The position numbers and the translations under genes were made by a program. From Nostoc favosum CHAB5714 (GTDB lineage Bacteria > Cyanobacteriota > Cyanobacteriia > Cyanobacteriales > Nostocaceae), in assembly GCF_020829495.1 (NCBI RefSeq), contig NZ_JAIVFQ010000033.1:1-64000 (forward strand): a stretch of 64,000 nt of DNA. The letters are read 5' to 3'. The notes below the pieces were generated by a model that saw only the letters and a list, made by a program, of their open reading frames with translations, ran no database searches and was not told where the DNA came from. Each line of letters starts with the position of its first letter. The first letter of the stretch is position 1. Below, piece after piece: positions 47,362 to 57,084 of the stretch.

Positions 47362-48723
47362 ATGTCTATTGATATAAACTCAACCCAGAATATAACTCAA
47401 GGAAAAATTCAGGGGCCAAACTTGTTAGCCTCTATTAATGCTTTTAACAGGCTAGCAAATGATCCTCTCCAGCTTTTTTATAATCTTCATGCTCAGTATG
47501 GAGATATCGTTTGTTTGAACCTGGGGTTTCAAAAAGTTTTTGTTATTAATAATCCTCTTTATATTAAGTATGCTTTACAGGAAAATATTAAGAATTATAA
47601 AAAGCTCCAGCGTTTGGAAATGCAAACCAAGCTGCTTTTTGGAGAAGGGTGGACTAATAAAATTAACCGTCAAATCATTCGACCATTTTTCGAGCCTCAA
47701 CACTATGCTACTATGGATACTGCCATAGCAGATGCTACTCAGAAGATGCTGGCTCGTTGGCAGACTTTTGCTGACAATCATCAGTCATTTGATGTGGCAG
47801 AAGAAATGATGAGGCTCAGTCTGTCTTTTACAGCACAAACCTTGATTGGTAATGATTTCCACACTGGTTTGGATGATGTTGCTTTAGCAATGCAAGTGAT
47901 CATCAATCACTTCAATGCTACGGCTGTATCGAACTTCAATGTACCAGAGAGCTTTCCCACGCCAGCCAATCGGAAATATATGGCAGCTGTGCAAACACTC
48001 CAAACAGCAATAGACAAAATCATTGAAGAACGCCAAGATCATGGGACAGATAAGGAAGATTTGCTTTCGGTGTTGCAATCATGGCGTGATGAGACGGGTA
48101 CAGGCTTGAGTCCCAAACTTTTACGCGAACGACTCTTGTGGATTCTTCTACCCGCCTTTGAACCGATTGGGAGGGCGCTATCCTGGGTCTGGCATTTGTT
48201 ATCACTCAACCCAAATGTTGAGCGCCAGATGCAAGCTGAACTAGTGAGAGTACTTGGCGATCGCCAACCAACTTTCGACGATTTACCAAAGTTGAATTAC
48301 ACCAAGATGATTGTACAGGAAACACTGCGGATGTATCCGCCATTTTGGGTGATTGGTCGGGAAGCGCTCGAAGACGACGAAGTTGGTGGTGTACACATAC
48401 CAGCTAAATCTATGCTTTTATTCAACATATATGGAGTACAGCACAACCCACAATATTGGGATAATCCAGAAGGCTTTGACCCGGAACGCTTTATGCCAGA
48501 GCGTGCTAGAAATCGTGTTGGCGCCGCCTTCATTCCTTTTAGCATCGGGCCTCGTGCTTGTCTTGGGTACAATTTATCTATTATGCAGATACAATTGGTT
48601 GTTGCTTTAGTAGCACAAGCTTATCGTTTAGAATTGGTGCCGGGACATCCAGTAGAGCCGGCTGCAATGGTTTCTCTATTACCGCGTCATGGCATTCGGA
48701 TGACTTTATCCCAGAGGATATGA
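47362..48723 (+). CDS. Cytochrome P450 with atypical I-helix
   Basis: 453 residues, AAGGAG seven bases before the ATG. No membrane anchor, so a soluble bacterial P450. Heme loop: FIPFSIGPRACLGYNL, Cys about residue 400, matching FxxGxRxCxG. K-helix: ETLRMYPPFW, keeping ExxR. PERF-like: FDPERFMPERA. The I-helix region reads LLPAFEPIGRALSW where (A/G)Gx(E/D)T is usual: the acid is kept but the following Thr is Pro. Loss of the oxygen-activating Thr is known in some P450s that do unusual chemistry. It is encoded on the same strand as the PKS cluster, 369 bp after the SRPBCC gene with repeats between, so it may hydroxylate or otherwise oxidise the polyketide; membership of the cluster is inferred. 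Confidence 0.9.
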   Translation: MSIDINSTQNITQGKIQGPNLLASINAFNRLANDPLQLFYNLHAQYGDIVCLNLGFQKVFVINNPLYIKYALQENIKNYKKLQRLEMQTKLLFGEGWTNKINRQIIRPFFEPQHYATMDTAIADATQKMLARWQTFADNHQSFDVAEEMMRLSLSFTAQTLIGNDFHTGLDDVALAMQVIINHFNATAVSNFNVPESFPTPANRKYMAAVQTLQTAIDKIIEERQDHGTDKEDLLSVLQSWRDETGTGLSPKLLRERLLWILLPAFEPIGRALSWVWHLLSLNPNVERQMQAELVRVLGDRQPTFDDLPKLNYTKMIVQETLRMYPPFWVIGREALEDDEVGGVHIPAKSMLLFNIYGVQHNPQYWDNPEGFDPERFMPERARNRVGAAFIPFSIGPRACLGYNLSIMQIQLVVALVAQAYRLELVPGHPVEPAAMVSLLPRHGIRMTLSQRI

Positions 48724-48882
48724 CTTTGGTTTTAAGATTTATTGACAGCGAAGCGATCGCAGTAATTTGCTCGTTTCCTATTGAGTTGAGCTACTTTACT
48801 ACATACAATAACTAATGGCACAATTCCCAATTCTACTCTCTAACTCTCACGGTGTAGCAGCGTCTATAAAGGAGTTGCATAC

Positions 48883-49617
48883 ATGAAAAACGCTACTATG
48901 CACACTAACCATAAGGAGCGAGCATCCGCAGTGTCCTTACCTAAACTAACTGCTCTGTTTCTGGTGCTGGAAGTTATCCTTTTTATGACTGCTTTTAGGG
49001 TGCTGTCTAACGCAGTCAATTGGCCAGCAGGTTTGGACGAACCCGCGGCTGTGGTCTTACCCTTGCTTGCTCAACGGCAAAGTGCTGTAATCGCGGGTTA
49101 TTACAGCTATATGCTTTCAGCAATTTTGGTAATCCCGCTTTCCCTGTTGCTGCATCGCGTACTGGCTAGCGAGAATGGCCCACTCTTGGCGATCGCTACC
49201 ACATTTGGTGTGTTAAGCGGCGTCATGAAGAGTCTGGGAATCTTGCGCTGGCTTTTTCTTATGCCATTTCTGGCAAACACGTATGTCAATCCGGGAACAA
49301 GTCCCGCCACACGCGAGACTATTGCACTGGTCTACGACGCCTTCAATTTGTATGCAGGTAAGATTGGCGAGCATCTTGGGACACAGATGTTCACCGCCTT
49401 ATGGGTTGGGTTGATTGCGATCGTGCTGGTGCGGTCTGGGTTAGTGTCACGCTGGATTGGCTGGGTTGGCATGGTTGTTGCGATCGGATGGCTCGTGAGT
49501 TTAGTTAAAGACTTTGGCATATATGTGGGGCCAGTGGTGTTCATCAGCATGACGCTGTTGAATTTCTGGTATCTCACCCTTGCTGTGGCGCTTTTTCAAT
49601 CTCGTACTAGAAGTTAA
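48883..49617 (+). CDS. DUF4386 family membrane protein
   Basis: 244 residues, preceded by AAGGAG. It has about six or seven hydrophobic helices, with LTALFLVLEVILFMTAFRVL, SYMLSAILVIPLSLLLHRVL, TFGVLSGVMKSLGILRWLFL, FTALWVGLIAIVLVRSGLV and WIGWVGMVVAIGWLVSLV. The pattern and length fit DUF4386 proteins, which have no established function. Overall composition is slightly more GC-rich than its neighbours. Its place after the P450 gene may be coincidental, and I would not put it in the biosynthetic cluster without more evidence. Confidence 0.7.
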   Translation: MKNATMHTNHKERASAVSLPKLTALFLVLEVILFMTAFRVLSNAVNWPAGLDEPAAVVLPLLAQRQSAVIAGYYSYMLSAILVIPLSLLLHRVLASENGPLLAIATTFGVLSGVMKSLGILRWLFLMPFLANTYVNPGTSPATRETIALVYDAFNLYAGKIGEHLGTQMFTALWVGLIAIVLVRSGLVSRWIGWVGMVVAIGWLVSLVKDFGIYVGPVVFISMTLLNFWYLTLAVALFQSRTRS

Positions 49618-49721
49618 CGTGAGCTAATAACCACAAGTTGCACATCCTCACCTGATTTATGGTGACGTGTACTAAGTATACTGACAAAGAAACCTTTTCT
49701 CAAATTTTTTCTAACTTAACT

Positions 49722-49928
49722 ATGCACACCTACAATCCCCTAATAATTCTGGGACTGACTACCACCCTTCTAGTATCAGCACCACTGGCTGCTCATGCTG
49801 AATCCAAAGTCTATAAATTTGTGAGCGGTTACGAGAGCAATTTTTTTTTACGTAGACGCAAAGCGGCTTGCCGCAGGCTACCACAGAGACCCAGAGCAAA
49901 CAGAGAGAAGAAAAAAATGCTTAACTGA
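49722..49928 (+). pseudogene. Truncated secreted-protein gene (signal peptide plus repeat-derived tail)
   Basis: From ATG 49722 the frame gives MHTYNPLIILGLTTTLLVSA and then PLAAHAE, a good signal peptide, followed by SKVYKFVSGYESN. After a T-run the sequence turns into the dispersed repeat text GGCTTGCCGCAGGCTACCAC and ends in a basic nonsense tail. The start and signal peptide resemble those of the next gene (MRNYKLSIFLGLTTAVAAIA). It is probably a paralogue truncated by repeat insertion. An in-frame ATG at 49659 exists but precedes the signal peptide. Confidence 0.55.
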
Positions 49929-50058
49929 ACTGTATTGCTTGATAATGTTGAGTTTTCTTCCTCAAACGCCACTTTGCTCAATGAACTGAATGTATGAGAC
50001 TATAAATGCGAAACAATCTCTAAATAATTTCACCAAAACACTTAAACTTCATTCAACT

Positions 50059-51015
50059 ATGCGTAATTACAAACTTTCAATATTTCTTGGTTTAACGACG
50101 GCTGTTGCAGCGATCGCGCCTTTACCTGCTCAAGCTGTAAGCTTTAACTACGACTCAGCCCAGAATATTTCCGCACGACCAATTGAATCTAACAACAAGC
50201 TATTCTTTTTTGGAACTCCTTCCGATAACCAAGGATATACAGCTTTCTTTAACCTAAATGCCGATGCCCCAGATCGTGGTCACACTGAATTTAGCCTTAA
50301 TTCACCAGGCAATATTGCCCCCTATTACACAACAGGTCGGGATAAAAGCCCTGAAGAGCCTCCAAGCGGTGCTACCAGATCGGCTACTTTACAAAATATC
50401 ACCAGTGGCTTCTCTAACTTTTACAATTACCTGACTAATAATAATCTTTCCCTAGATAGGATTGGCTTGAGCTACGGACAAAAAAGCGATCGCGATTTTA
50501 CTACTACCTGGAACTTAGGGGATGACAAGCTTGGAGAGGATTGGTTTTCCAGTCCCGATTCATCACTTGAAGAAAGAATTTATACCGCAAACCCAGATGA
50601 TGTCGAGTTATATCTAACTTATGACACCACCAAGATAATTGATTTTGGATATACTCCTTTTTATTCATTTCTCGAATACGGCCCTACTCCTGCAACGGTG
50701 GATGATAGCGAAGCCATTCTTACTGACCCATTTAATGCGAGTAAACCTGCTGGATTAAATTCCTTAACGGCAGGTTTAGCAGATGCTTTTTTACAAGATG
50801 TCGATAGTGCTGGTGGTGGACTTCAAATAGTTTATGAAGACGTCCAAGTTGAGGATGTTGGCTTTACAACTGGTAATGGATACGGTGTCATACGTATTCC
50901 CTTTCCATTATCTTTAAATGTCGTTTCTAATACAAAAGTGCCTGAGTCCTCTTTAGCCATAGGTTTATTGATCTTTGGAGCTTTAGGTGCAGTTTCTTCT
51001 CGTCTCAAGAAATAG
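50059..51015 (+). CDS. Secreted protein with PEP-CTERM-like anchor
   Basis: 318 residues from the ATG at 50059, chosen because it begins a clean signal peptide (MRNYKLSIFLGLTTAVAAIA, cleavage after LPAQA); an in-frame ATG at 49990 adds 23 residues before it. The mature part (about 27-290) is polar, rich in Ser, Asn and Tyr, and matches no family that I recognise. The end reads KVPESSLAIGLLIFGALGAV followed by SSRLKK. This is the PEP-CTERM layout (VPExS, hydrophobic helix, basic tail) with Ser where Pro is usual. Such proteins are sorted to the cell surface and processed by exosortase. No exosortase gene lies in the window. Confidence 0.7.
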   Translation: MRNYKLSIFLGLTTAVAAIAPLPAQAVSFNYDSAQNISARPIESNNKLFFFGTPSDNQGYTAFFNLNADAPDRGHTEFSLNSPGNIAPYYTTGRDKSPEEPPSGATRSATLQNITSGFSNFYNYLTNNNLSLDRIGLSYGQKSDRDFTTTWNLGDDKLGEDWFSSPDSSLEERIYTANPDDVELYLTYDTTKIIDFGYTPFYSFLEYGPTPATVDDSEAILTDPFNASKPAGLNSLTAGLADAFLQDVDSAGGGLQIVYEDVQVEDVGFTTGNGYGVIRIPFPLSLNVVSNTKVPESSLAIGLLIFGALGAVSSRLKK

Positions 51016-51197
51016 AAAAGGATATCTAGCCTTTGGCAAAGCGGGAACTATTGTGTCAAGCTCCGCAGCAAGTGCGAGGATATCTGTAGAGCTAAAAATA
51101 TTTCCGTAAGACCTATGTAGGGGTTGCTGAAAAAGAAAAAGAAGCGAAGAGCGGGGAGGGGTTGTTTTATTATGGGTAATTTGGCGGACATGATATA

Positions 51198-51345
51198 ATA
51201 TCATGTTCGCTTGATTACTTATTAAATCCGAAGAACCCCACCCCGACAATCGTCGCTTTGTCTCCCCTCCCCGCTCTTCGGGAGGGAAGTAAGGGGCGGG
51301 GTGCAATAACTGTAAGAATCATAACTAATTATGCGGACATGATAT
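51198..51345. repeat. Foldback element, family A, copy 2
   Basis: 148 bp from ATATCATGTTCGC to GCGGACATGATAT with the GC-rich core CCCTCCCCGCTCTTCGGGAG. Just left of it (ending 51196) is the right end of another copy, GGCGGACATGATAT, whose left end is missing. Together they fill the gap between the PEP-CTERM gene and the ABC transporter gene. Confidence 0.75.
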
Positions 51346-51463
51346 AACAAGATTATGCAACAACTCAATTTGTTTCAGGAATCTAGTAGCATCGGCTGAA
51401 ATGTTCACACAGCAAGGCTTATAAAAACTTTTTGATTTACTGAGCTTTCATAAATCCCAAGTA

Positions 51464-54352
51464 CTACGCCATTTGCCGAGCCATTAACTGGGCAAATAGA
51501 CCTTCAACAGCAGCTAGCTGCTGAAAAGTTCCTTGTTGTACAATTCTACCTGCTTGGAGTACATAAATACGGTTAGCGTTACGGATAGTACTAAGTCGAT
51601 GAGCGATCGCAATTCTGGTAACTTGTAACTTGTCTAAACTTTCACTAACAATTGCCTGAGTTTTGTTATCAAGCGCACTAGTAGCCTCATCGAATAATAA
51701 AATACGGGGTTTTAATGCCAAAGCACGAGCAATCAACAACCGTTGTCGTTGTCCTCCAGAAAGATTGCCACCCCCTTCACTAATCACTGTATGCATTTCC
51801 ATTGGCATAGCGGCAATATCGTCAGCAAGGCCAGACATGCGGGCAGCTTCCCAGGCTTCATCTAGGGTAATCTGAGCGCCACCAGCAATATTATCGAAAA
51901 TCGAAGCTGCTGTCAGTTGCCCACCCTGCAAGACCACACCTAACTGTCGGCGTACAGCGTCTACATCTAAACCAGATAAGTCTTGACCATCGTAATAAAC
52001 AGCACCAGTTTCGGGAGTTTCAAATCCGAGTAGTAATCGGAATATTGTCGATTTCCCACTTCCAGATCCCCCGACAAAAGCAATAAATTCCCCAGGTTCG
52101 GCAGAGATACTCACATCATCCAACGTCAACGCTCCATCATCCCGGTAGCGAAATGTTACACGATCTACCACAATTCTGCCGATAAGCTTGCCTGGATCGG
52201 CTTTGCTGCGATTCACTTCCGGTATGGTTGCCAAAATTGGCTGGGTGCGTTGCCACTGCGGGACAATTTGCAAAACATCGGTAACTGTATTGCTTAGGTC
52301 TGTAGCTCCCCTAATAAAGTTGCCAAAGGCTGTGTTGAAAGCGAGAAAAGTACCAAGAGATAATCCAATACCTCCTGAAGTCTGAGCTTCTTCAAACAAA
52401 CTAATGGTAAACCAAAAAAGTATTCCAGAAGTTAGTGTGGGCATCAATGTATTGAAAAGTGCCACAAAGTCTTCAACTTGCTGTGTGCTGAGTTCAAGTT
52501 TGACTTGCCGAGAGTAGTTTTTACTCCAAGAAGCGAAGGCGCGATCCTCTGCACCAGCAACATGCAGTTTAGAAATCCCATTGATTAACTGCACCGTTTG
52601 TCCAAAAATATCTCCCTGCAATTCCAGTAGTGGACGCACTTTACTCAGGAGAAATATACCAGAGAGAGTAGTTACAGCGATCGCAACTACTGCTATTGCC
52701 ACAGCAACTAAAGCTAATTTGAAGTTGTAGTAAAACAATTGCCCCAAGTAAAATAGTGCAAACAAACTGGTAATCAAATTTATCAGGGTTTTGCCACTCA
52801 GTTGACGACGAATCGTAGTAATCGATGACACGCGAGACTGAAGGTCGCCTGTTGTATACTCTCGAAAAAAGGATACAGGTAGGTTAAGCAACCGATCCCA
52901 CACAGCTGCTTGGGTGGAAGCGTCAGAAGCCGTTTCTATTCGCAGTAGGGCAAAACCTTGAGTTAGCCCAAATAGAGCTGTCCCCAAAGCAGCAACTAGC
53001 AATCCCAATCCAATTTGCAACAATAGTCCGCGATCGCTATCTGGAATTGCGTTGTCCATGATAATTGCAGTTGCTTGGGGTGTAATCATTCCCAGTAATG
53101 TCACGGTAACGCCAGTAAATAAAATAGTAATTAATTCCCTACTACGTCCTTTAAGTGCAAACTGAAGTAAATCCCAAGCTTTGAGTGCTTTATCGGGCAA
53201 AGACCGATAAAACATATAAGCAACGGGAGCTAGTGTTGCAGATATACCCTCATTTACTCTTAAGCGAGTTTGCTCAACTGGGTCAAATATTTCATAGCTA
53301 CTTGCAGATATCGGTAACAGCGCAACTGGTCGGTTATCTTGCTGGGTGTAGGCGACTAAAGCACCAGAATCCTTCTCCCACCAATTGTCCCGCAATAACA
53401 CCCGCCGCATCCGAATGCGCGAAGCCCGGACAATTGCCTCCAACGGCTCTTTAACCCGCTTCAGGTTCTCCGAGCGAGCCGGAGGGCAGATTTTCACCCC
53501 TGAAGCCCTTCCTACCGCACCAGCAGCAACTAATAATGGTGTGCCTTCTAAGAAAAAGTCGCCATTTTGATCATTCAGAGTCGATGCTAGCTCTCCCAAA
53601 GCCTCCTGTGTGACTTGGCGATTGAGACGTTGGCGATCGCGTAATCGTTGTAGTTCATCCTCCACTTCCTGCTGATCTAAAAGTTCAATACAGCGTAGAA
53701 ATTGAGTATGAAATTGGGATAGTCCCAAAAACAGAGTATCTGGGTTACGGATTTCTGAAGTACGTAGAGTGGTAAGTTGAACTCCCTCCACAGCTTTCAA
53801 CCACATTTGATCGCTGAGGCAAAAAGTTCCGACTGCACAAGTCATTGTCAAATCCTCAAACCCCAGAAAGCGGACAGTCCCTTGAGTCAGCTGTACCCAA
53901 GAAACAACACCCGCTTCCGGCTGGAAAGTCTGACCAGCGATCAGAGAAAATCGTCCCTGTCCAGAAGCCTTCACATGAATTGCTGGTGTGGCAAACTTGG
54001 ATATACTACCAAGTTGCTTAAGCCAATTTTCCACCCAAGCGATTGCCCTTGCATCTGCATTGGCTACTAACTCACTGAAACATTCTTGATGTACTTGTAG
54101 TAATTCTGTCTCCCCAAGTGGTACTGCCGAAATCTGGCGGTGCTGATTGCCAGAATTAACAGCTGTTCCAAAAAGTGCCTCCCCTGCACCTCTACTAAAT
54201 AGATAACGGCGAGTACCTTCGATCGCACCATTTTTCACTGTGACAGCAAACAATGCGATCGAGCCAGACTGAATTACCCAAACTTGCCGGGGGTCGTCTA
54301 GCAGTATCGGCTCATTGCCTTTAACTTGATAAAGTTGTCCTTGTATTAACAT
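51464..54352 (-). CDS. NHLM/NHLP-type ABC transporter, permease-ATPase with N-terminal regulatory domain
   Basis: 962 residues. Residues 1-130 look like a cyclic-nucleotide-binding fold (VWVIQSGSIALFAVTVKNG, GEALFGTAV). About 130-400 is family-specific. About 405-690 is the membrane domain (LITILFTGVTVTLLGMI, LINLITSLFALFYLGQLFYY). The ATPase has [12 protein letters not shown] (Walker A), LSGGQRQR and [12 protein letters not shown] (Walker B), then AHRLST. No C39 peptidase. The layout fits the second ABC protein of the NHLM bacteriocin export system (TIGR03797-like). It is the last of the three transport genes on this strand, 336 bp after the peptidase-ABC gene with a 21-bp repeat array between. 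It would export leader-bearing peptides as a heteromer with that protein; this is inferred from the family. Confidence 0.9.
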   Translation of the reverse strand: MLIQGQLYQVKGNEPILLDDPRQVWVIQSGSIALFAVTVKNGAIEGTRRYLFSRGAGEALFGTAVNSGNQHRQISAVPLGETELLQVHQECFSELVANADARAIAWVENWLKQLGSISKFATPAIHVKASGQGRFSLIAGQTFQPEAGVVSWVQLTQGTVRFLGFEDLTMTCAVGTFCLSDQMWLKAVEGVQLTTLRTSEIRNPDTLFLGLSQFHTQFLRCIELLDQQEVEDELQRLRDRQRLNRQVTQEALGELASTLNDQNGDFFLEGTPLLVAAGAVGRASGVKICPPARSENLKRVKEPLEAIVRASRIRMRRVLLRDNWWEKDSGALVAYTQQDNRPVALLPISASSYEIFDPVEQTRLRVNEGISATLAPVAYMFYRSLPDKALKAWDLLQFALKGRSRELITILFTGVTVTLLGMITPQATAIIMDNAIPDSDRGLLLQIGLGLLVAALGTALFGLTQGFALLRIETASDASTQAAVWDRLLNLPVSFFREYTTGDLQSRVSSITTIRRQLSGKTLINLITSLFALFYLGQLFYYNFKLALVAVAIAVVAIAVTTLSGIFLLSKVRPLLELQGDIFGQTVQLINGISKLHVAGAEDRAFASWSKNYSRQVKLELSTQQVEDFVALFNTLMPTLTSGILFWFTISLFEEAQTSGGIGLSLGTFLAFNTAFGNFIRGATDLSNTVTDVLQIVPQWQRTQPILATIPEVNRSKADPGKLIGRIVVDRVTFRYRDDGALTLDDVSISAEPGEFIAFVGGSGSGKSTIFRLLLGFETPETGAVYYDGQDLSGLDVDAVRRQLGVVLQGGQLTAASIFDNIAGGAQITLDEAWEAARMSGLADDIAAMPMEMHTVISEGGGNLSGGQRQRLLIARALALKPRILLFDEATSALDNKTQAIVSESLDKLQVTRIAIAHRLSTIRNANRIYVLQAGRIVQQGTFQQLAAVEGLFAQLMARQMA

Positions 54353-54371
54353 AATTATTAGTTATTAGTTA

Positions 54372-54710
54372 TTAGTCATTTATCATCGATCGAGGCTCAA
54401 CATTCACCTTCTGAGGCTCAACATTCACCTTCTGAGGCTCAACATTCACCTTCTGAGGCTCAACATTCACCTTCTGAGGCTCAACATTCACCTTCTGAGG
54501 CTCAACATTCACCTTCTGAGGCTCAACGTTCACCTTCTGAGGCTCAACGTTCACCTTCTGAGGCTCAACGTTCACCTTCTGAGGCTCAACATTCACCTTC
54601 TGAGGCTCAACATTCACCTTCTGAGGCTCAACATTCACCTTCTGAGGCTCAAATTTTACGAACTTCCCCTTTGTCTCTCCCTCTCCCTTACCCTGACTGC
54701 AAGGCTTCAC
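54372..54710 (-). CDS. Possible repeat protein, 12 x EPQKVNV (may be non-coding)
   Basis: 112 codons. The first 20 ([20 protein letters not shown]) overlap the end of the C39-ABC gene by 23 bp. Twelve perfect EPQKVNV units follow, then EPRSMIND. The 21-bp units are a multiple of seven and of three, so the frame stays open automatically. Only AAT/AAC differences occur (three consecutive units), which are synonymous, but this is too little to show selection. It has no double-glycine leader, signal peptide or known domain. It is either a short tandem repeat in a spacer or a small unstructured protein co-translated with the transporter. Confidence 0.3.
   Translation of the reverse strand: MKPCSQGKGEGETKGKFVKFEPQKVNVEPQKVNVEPQKVNVEPQKVNVEPQKVNVEPQKVNVEPQKVNVEPQKVNVEPQKVNVEPQKVNVEPQKVNVEPQKVNVEPRSMIND
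54399..54650. repeat. 21-bp tandem repeat, 12 units
   Basis: The unit is AACATTCACCTTCTGAGGCTC with an AACGTTC variant in three consecutive units (about 54525-54587). It is head-to-tail with no spacers, so it is not a CRISPR array. It lies in the gap between the two ABC transporter genes. Confidence 0.95.
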
Positions 54711-57084
54711 CTTCAGTGCAGATTAACCGCGAGTACACGCCCTCAACTTCCCACAATTCTTTATGAGTACCTCGTTGCACTACCTTTCCGCGTTCCAAGA
54801 CGATAATTTCATCACAATCCCGAATCGTGCTTAATCGGTGTGCGACAATAATGCAGGTACATCCCCGTCGCCGCAGATTCTCGTCAATGTTTTTTTCCGT
54901 TTCCACATCTAGGGCGCTGGTAGCTTCATCCATGACGAGTATTGAAGGGTTGTTCACAAATGCACGGGCAATTTCTAACCTTTGTCGCTGACCTCCACTT
55001 AAATTAGCAGCCCCTTCTATCAGTTCTGCATCATATCCCCCAGACATTGAGAGAATCACATCGTCAATAGCCGCATCCTCACAAGCACGGATCAAATTTT
55101 TATCTGCGATCGTGGCATCCCAGAGGGTCAAATTTTCCCTGACAGTGCCGCTAAATAGCAAGATATCTTGTTCCACCATTGCAATAGAGTTAGTAAGTAA
55201 TTCGTGAGGAATTTGCTCTCTGGGTTTACCATCAAAGAGAATTTCTCCTGCCCAAGGTTCGTAAAGTCCACTGATGATTTTGGCAATGGTGGACTTACCA
55301 GAACCGCTTCCACCTACCAGCGCTACTCGTTGTCCAGGTTTAATTGAGAAATTAAAGTTTTCAATCAAAGGAGGTTCAAGGGGGCTATAGCCAAACGAGA
55401 TATTCCGTAACTCGACATACCCTTGTAATCTCGGCAGAGGGGATGAGGGGGATGAGGGGGATGAGGAAGAATTTACTTCCCTATCTCTCCCTGCTCCCTC
55501 ATCTCCCCCTGCTCCCCCTGCTCCCTCATCTCCCCCTGCTCCCCCTACTCCCTCATCTCCCCCATCTCCCCCTACTCCCTCATCTCCCCCATCTCCCCCT
55601 GCTCTCCATTTTCTCTTTTCCAATTGCGGATCTGTCGGGTTGTCTAGCACATCATCCAGACGGATCAAATTGCCCTCTAGTTCTTGTAAGGTACTGCCGA
55701 AGTTGACGAGATTGTTCACAGGTTCTTCAAAGCTCTGCATTAAACCCTGAAAGGCTATAAGCATTCCAATACTGAGGTGTCCATCCATCACCCGTAAACC
55801 GCCTACAACCAAAAGAAGCATCGAAGAAAGAGCAGATAAGAGCGTGGGTAATACTGAGAATGTTTGATTTGTTACGCCGAGTTCCTGCTGAGAATTGAGA
55901 GCTTTGGTGTAATAACCTGACCACCGAGAAAAGAAATCTGATTCCAAACCTGATGCTTTGAGGGTTTCTATGCTTTGGAGAGCGGCAATCGACGCACCAG
56001 CAGCTTTACCATATTCTTGTATCAATCGCTGATTAGCATCTACGCGCTGTCGGGAAATCAATTGCAAAGTTAAGACGTTGATAGTAGCAAAACTAACCAC
56101 GACTAAGGTTAGTAGCCAATCATATTGGAACATGATCAACGCGTAAAAAATCACCATGACTGCATCAATCACAGTAGTTGCCAAACTTCCAGAAAGGATA
56201 TCGGCAACTTGGTCGTTGAGACTGGTACGGTTACTGATTTCTCCGGCAAAGCGTTGGGCGTAAAAGCTAACAGGTAAACGCAAAATATGCCAGAGAAAAC
56301 GGCTGGACATTCCCACAGCCAGCTTAGTCTTCAAACGACGCAGATATTGTAAGCGTAGTAGTGTTAGCCACCCTTGAAGTACGGCTGCGATCGCCATTGT
56401 CAAAAGCAGTGGACGCAACCAGTGCTGCCGTTGTTCAACCAAAATCTCGTCAACAAAAACCTGGCTGAACACAGGTATTGCCAGCCCGATGATGGTCAAG
56501 AAAAATCCCGCTATTAGACAATATACTAAAGCACCAGCAGCGCCTTGCAATCGTTTCCACAACGATAAAATCATGCTGGGTTTACGACCACCTTTCGTAA
56601 ACTGTGCGCTTGGTTCCATTACCAATACCACTCCGGTATACCCCTGGTCAAATTCCTCTAAAGATAGATGACGTGGCCCAGTTGCGGGGTCATTCAGATA
56701 AACACGAGAGGAGCTAAATCCCTCTACTACCAGAAAATGGTTGAAGTTCCAAAACACAATATAGGGAGGAAGCAGGTCTTGCAGTTGCTTCAGTTCCTTT
56801 TTAAAGCCTTTCGCCTGGAGTCCATAGCTTTTGGCAGCTTTTAGCATATTGGATGCTTTGCTACCATCACGAGAAACACCGCACTCTCGGCGCAGTTGTG
56901 GCAGGGGCACAATTCGACCGTAGTAACCTAAAATAATTCCCAGAGCAGCAGCACCACATTCCACAGCCTCCATTTGCAGGAGGGTTGGGGTTTTGACGCG
57001 CCCCCTGCTTCTGCTTTGCAGCAGTTTTTGTAAGGGCTGCAAAGGATTAATAGGTTTTACTAAAGTCGGATTAGTTGATACCAC
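54688..57084 (-). CDS. NHLM/NHLP-type ABC transporter with C39 leader peptidase domain
   Basis: 798 residues. Residues 30-160 are a C39 peptidase: Gln37 and Cys43 in [15 protein letters not shown], His115 in [10 protein letters not shown], Asp131 in NDPATG, so the catalytic set is complete. The membrane domain runs about 180-470 ([39 protein letters not shown]). The ATPase has [35 protein letters not shown] and AHRLST. Between them (about 493-550) is a Gly/Asp/Glu then Ser/Pro repeat insertion. The protein should cleave leader peptides after Gly-Gly and export the core. It overlaps the adaptor gene by 14 bp (translational coupling) and fits the TIGR03796-like NHLM family. Confidence 0.92.
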   Translation of the reverse strand: MVSTNPTLVKPINPLQPLQKLLQSRSRGRVKTPTLLQMEAVECGAAALGIILGYYGRIVPLPQLRRECGVSRDGSKASNMLKAAKSYGLQAKGFKKELKQLQDLLPPYIVFWNFNHFLVVEGFSSSRVYLNDPATGPRHLSLEEFDQGYTGVVLVMEPSAQFTKGGRKPSMILSLWKRLQGAAGALVYCLIAGFFLTIIGLAIPVFSQVFVDEILVEQRQHWLRPLLLTMAIAAVLQGWLTLLRLQYLRRLKTKLAVGMSSRFLWHILRLPVSFYAQRFAGEISNRTSLNDQVADILSGSLATTVIDAVMVIFYALIMFQYDWLLTLVVVSFATINVLTLQLISRQRVDANQRLIQEYGKAAGASIAALQSIETLKASGLESDFFSRWSGYYTKALNSQQELGVTNQTFSVLPTLLSALSSMLLLVVGGLRVMDGHLSIGMLIAFQGLMQSFEEPVNNLVNFGSTLQELEGNLIRLDDVLDNPTDPQLEKRKWRAGGDGGDEGVGGDGGDEGVGGAGGDEGAGGAGGDEGAGRDREVNSSSSPSSPSSPLPRLQGYVELRNISFGYSPLEPPLIENFNFSIKPGQRVALVGGSGSGKSTIAKIISGLYEPWAGEILFDGKPREQIPHELLTNSIAMVEQDILLFSGTVRENLTLWDATIADKNLIRACEDAAIDDVILSMSGGYDAELIEGAANLSGGQRQRLEIARAFVNNPSILVMDEATSALDVETEKNIDENLRRRGCTCIIVAHRLSTIRDCDEIIVLERGKVVQRGTHKELWEVEGVYSRLICTEGEALQSG
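55440..55610. repeat. In-frame low-complexity repeat inside the C39-ABC gene
   Basis: Degenerate CTCCCCCTGCTCCC and CCCTCATCTCCCC units run through this stretch and encode GGDEGVGG- and [12 protein letters not shown] repeats and a Ser/Pro run in the linker before the ATPase domain. The frame is preserved. Confidence 0.85.

Noticed and set aside
54399..54650. CRISPR-like array
   Set aside because: The 21-bp units are head-to-tail without spacers, and there are no cas genes nearby.
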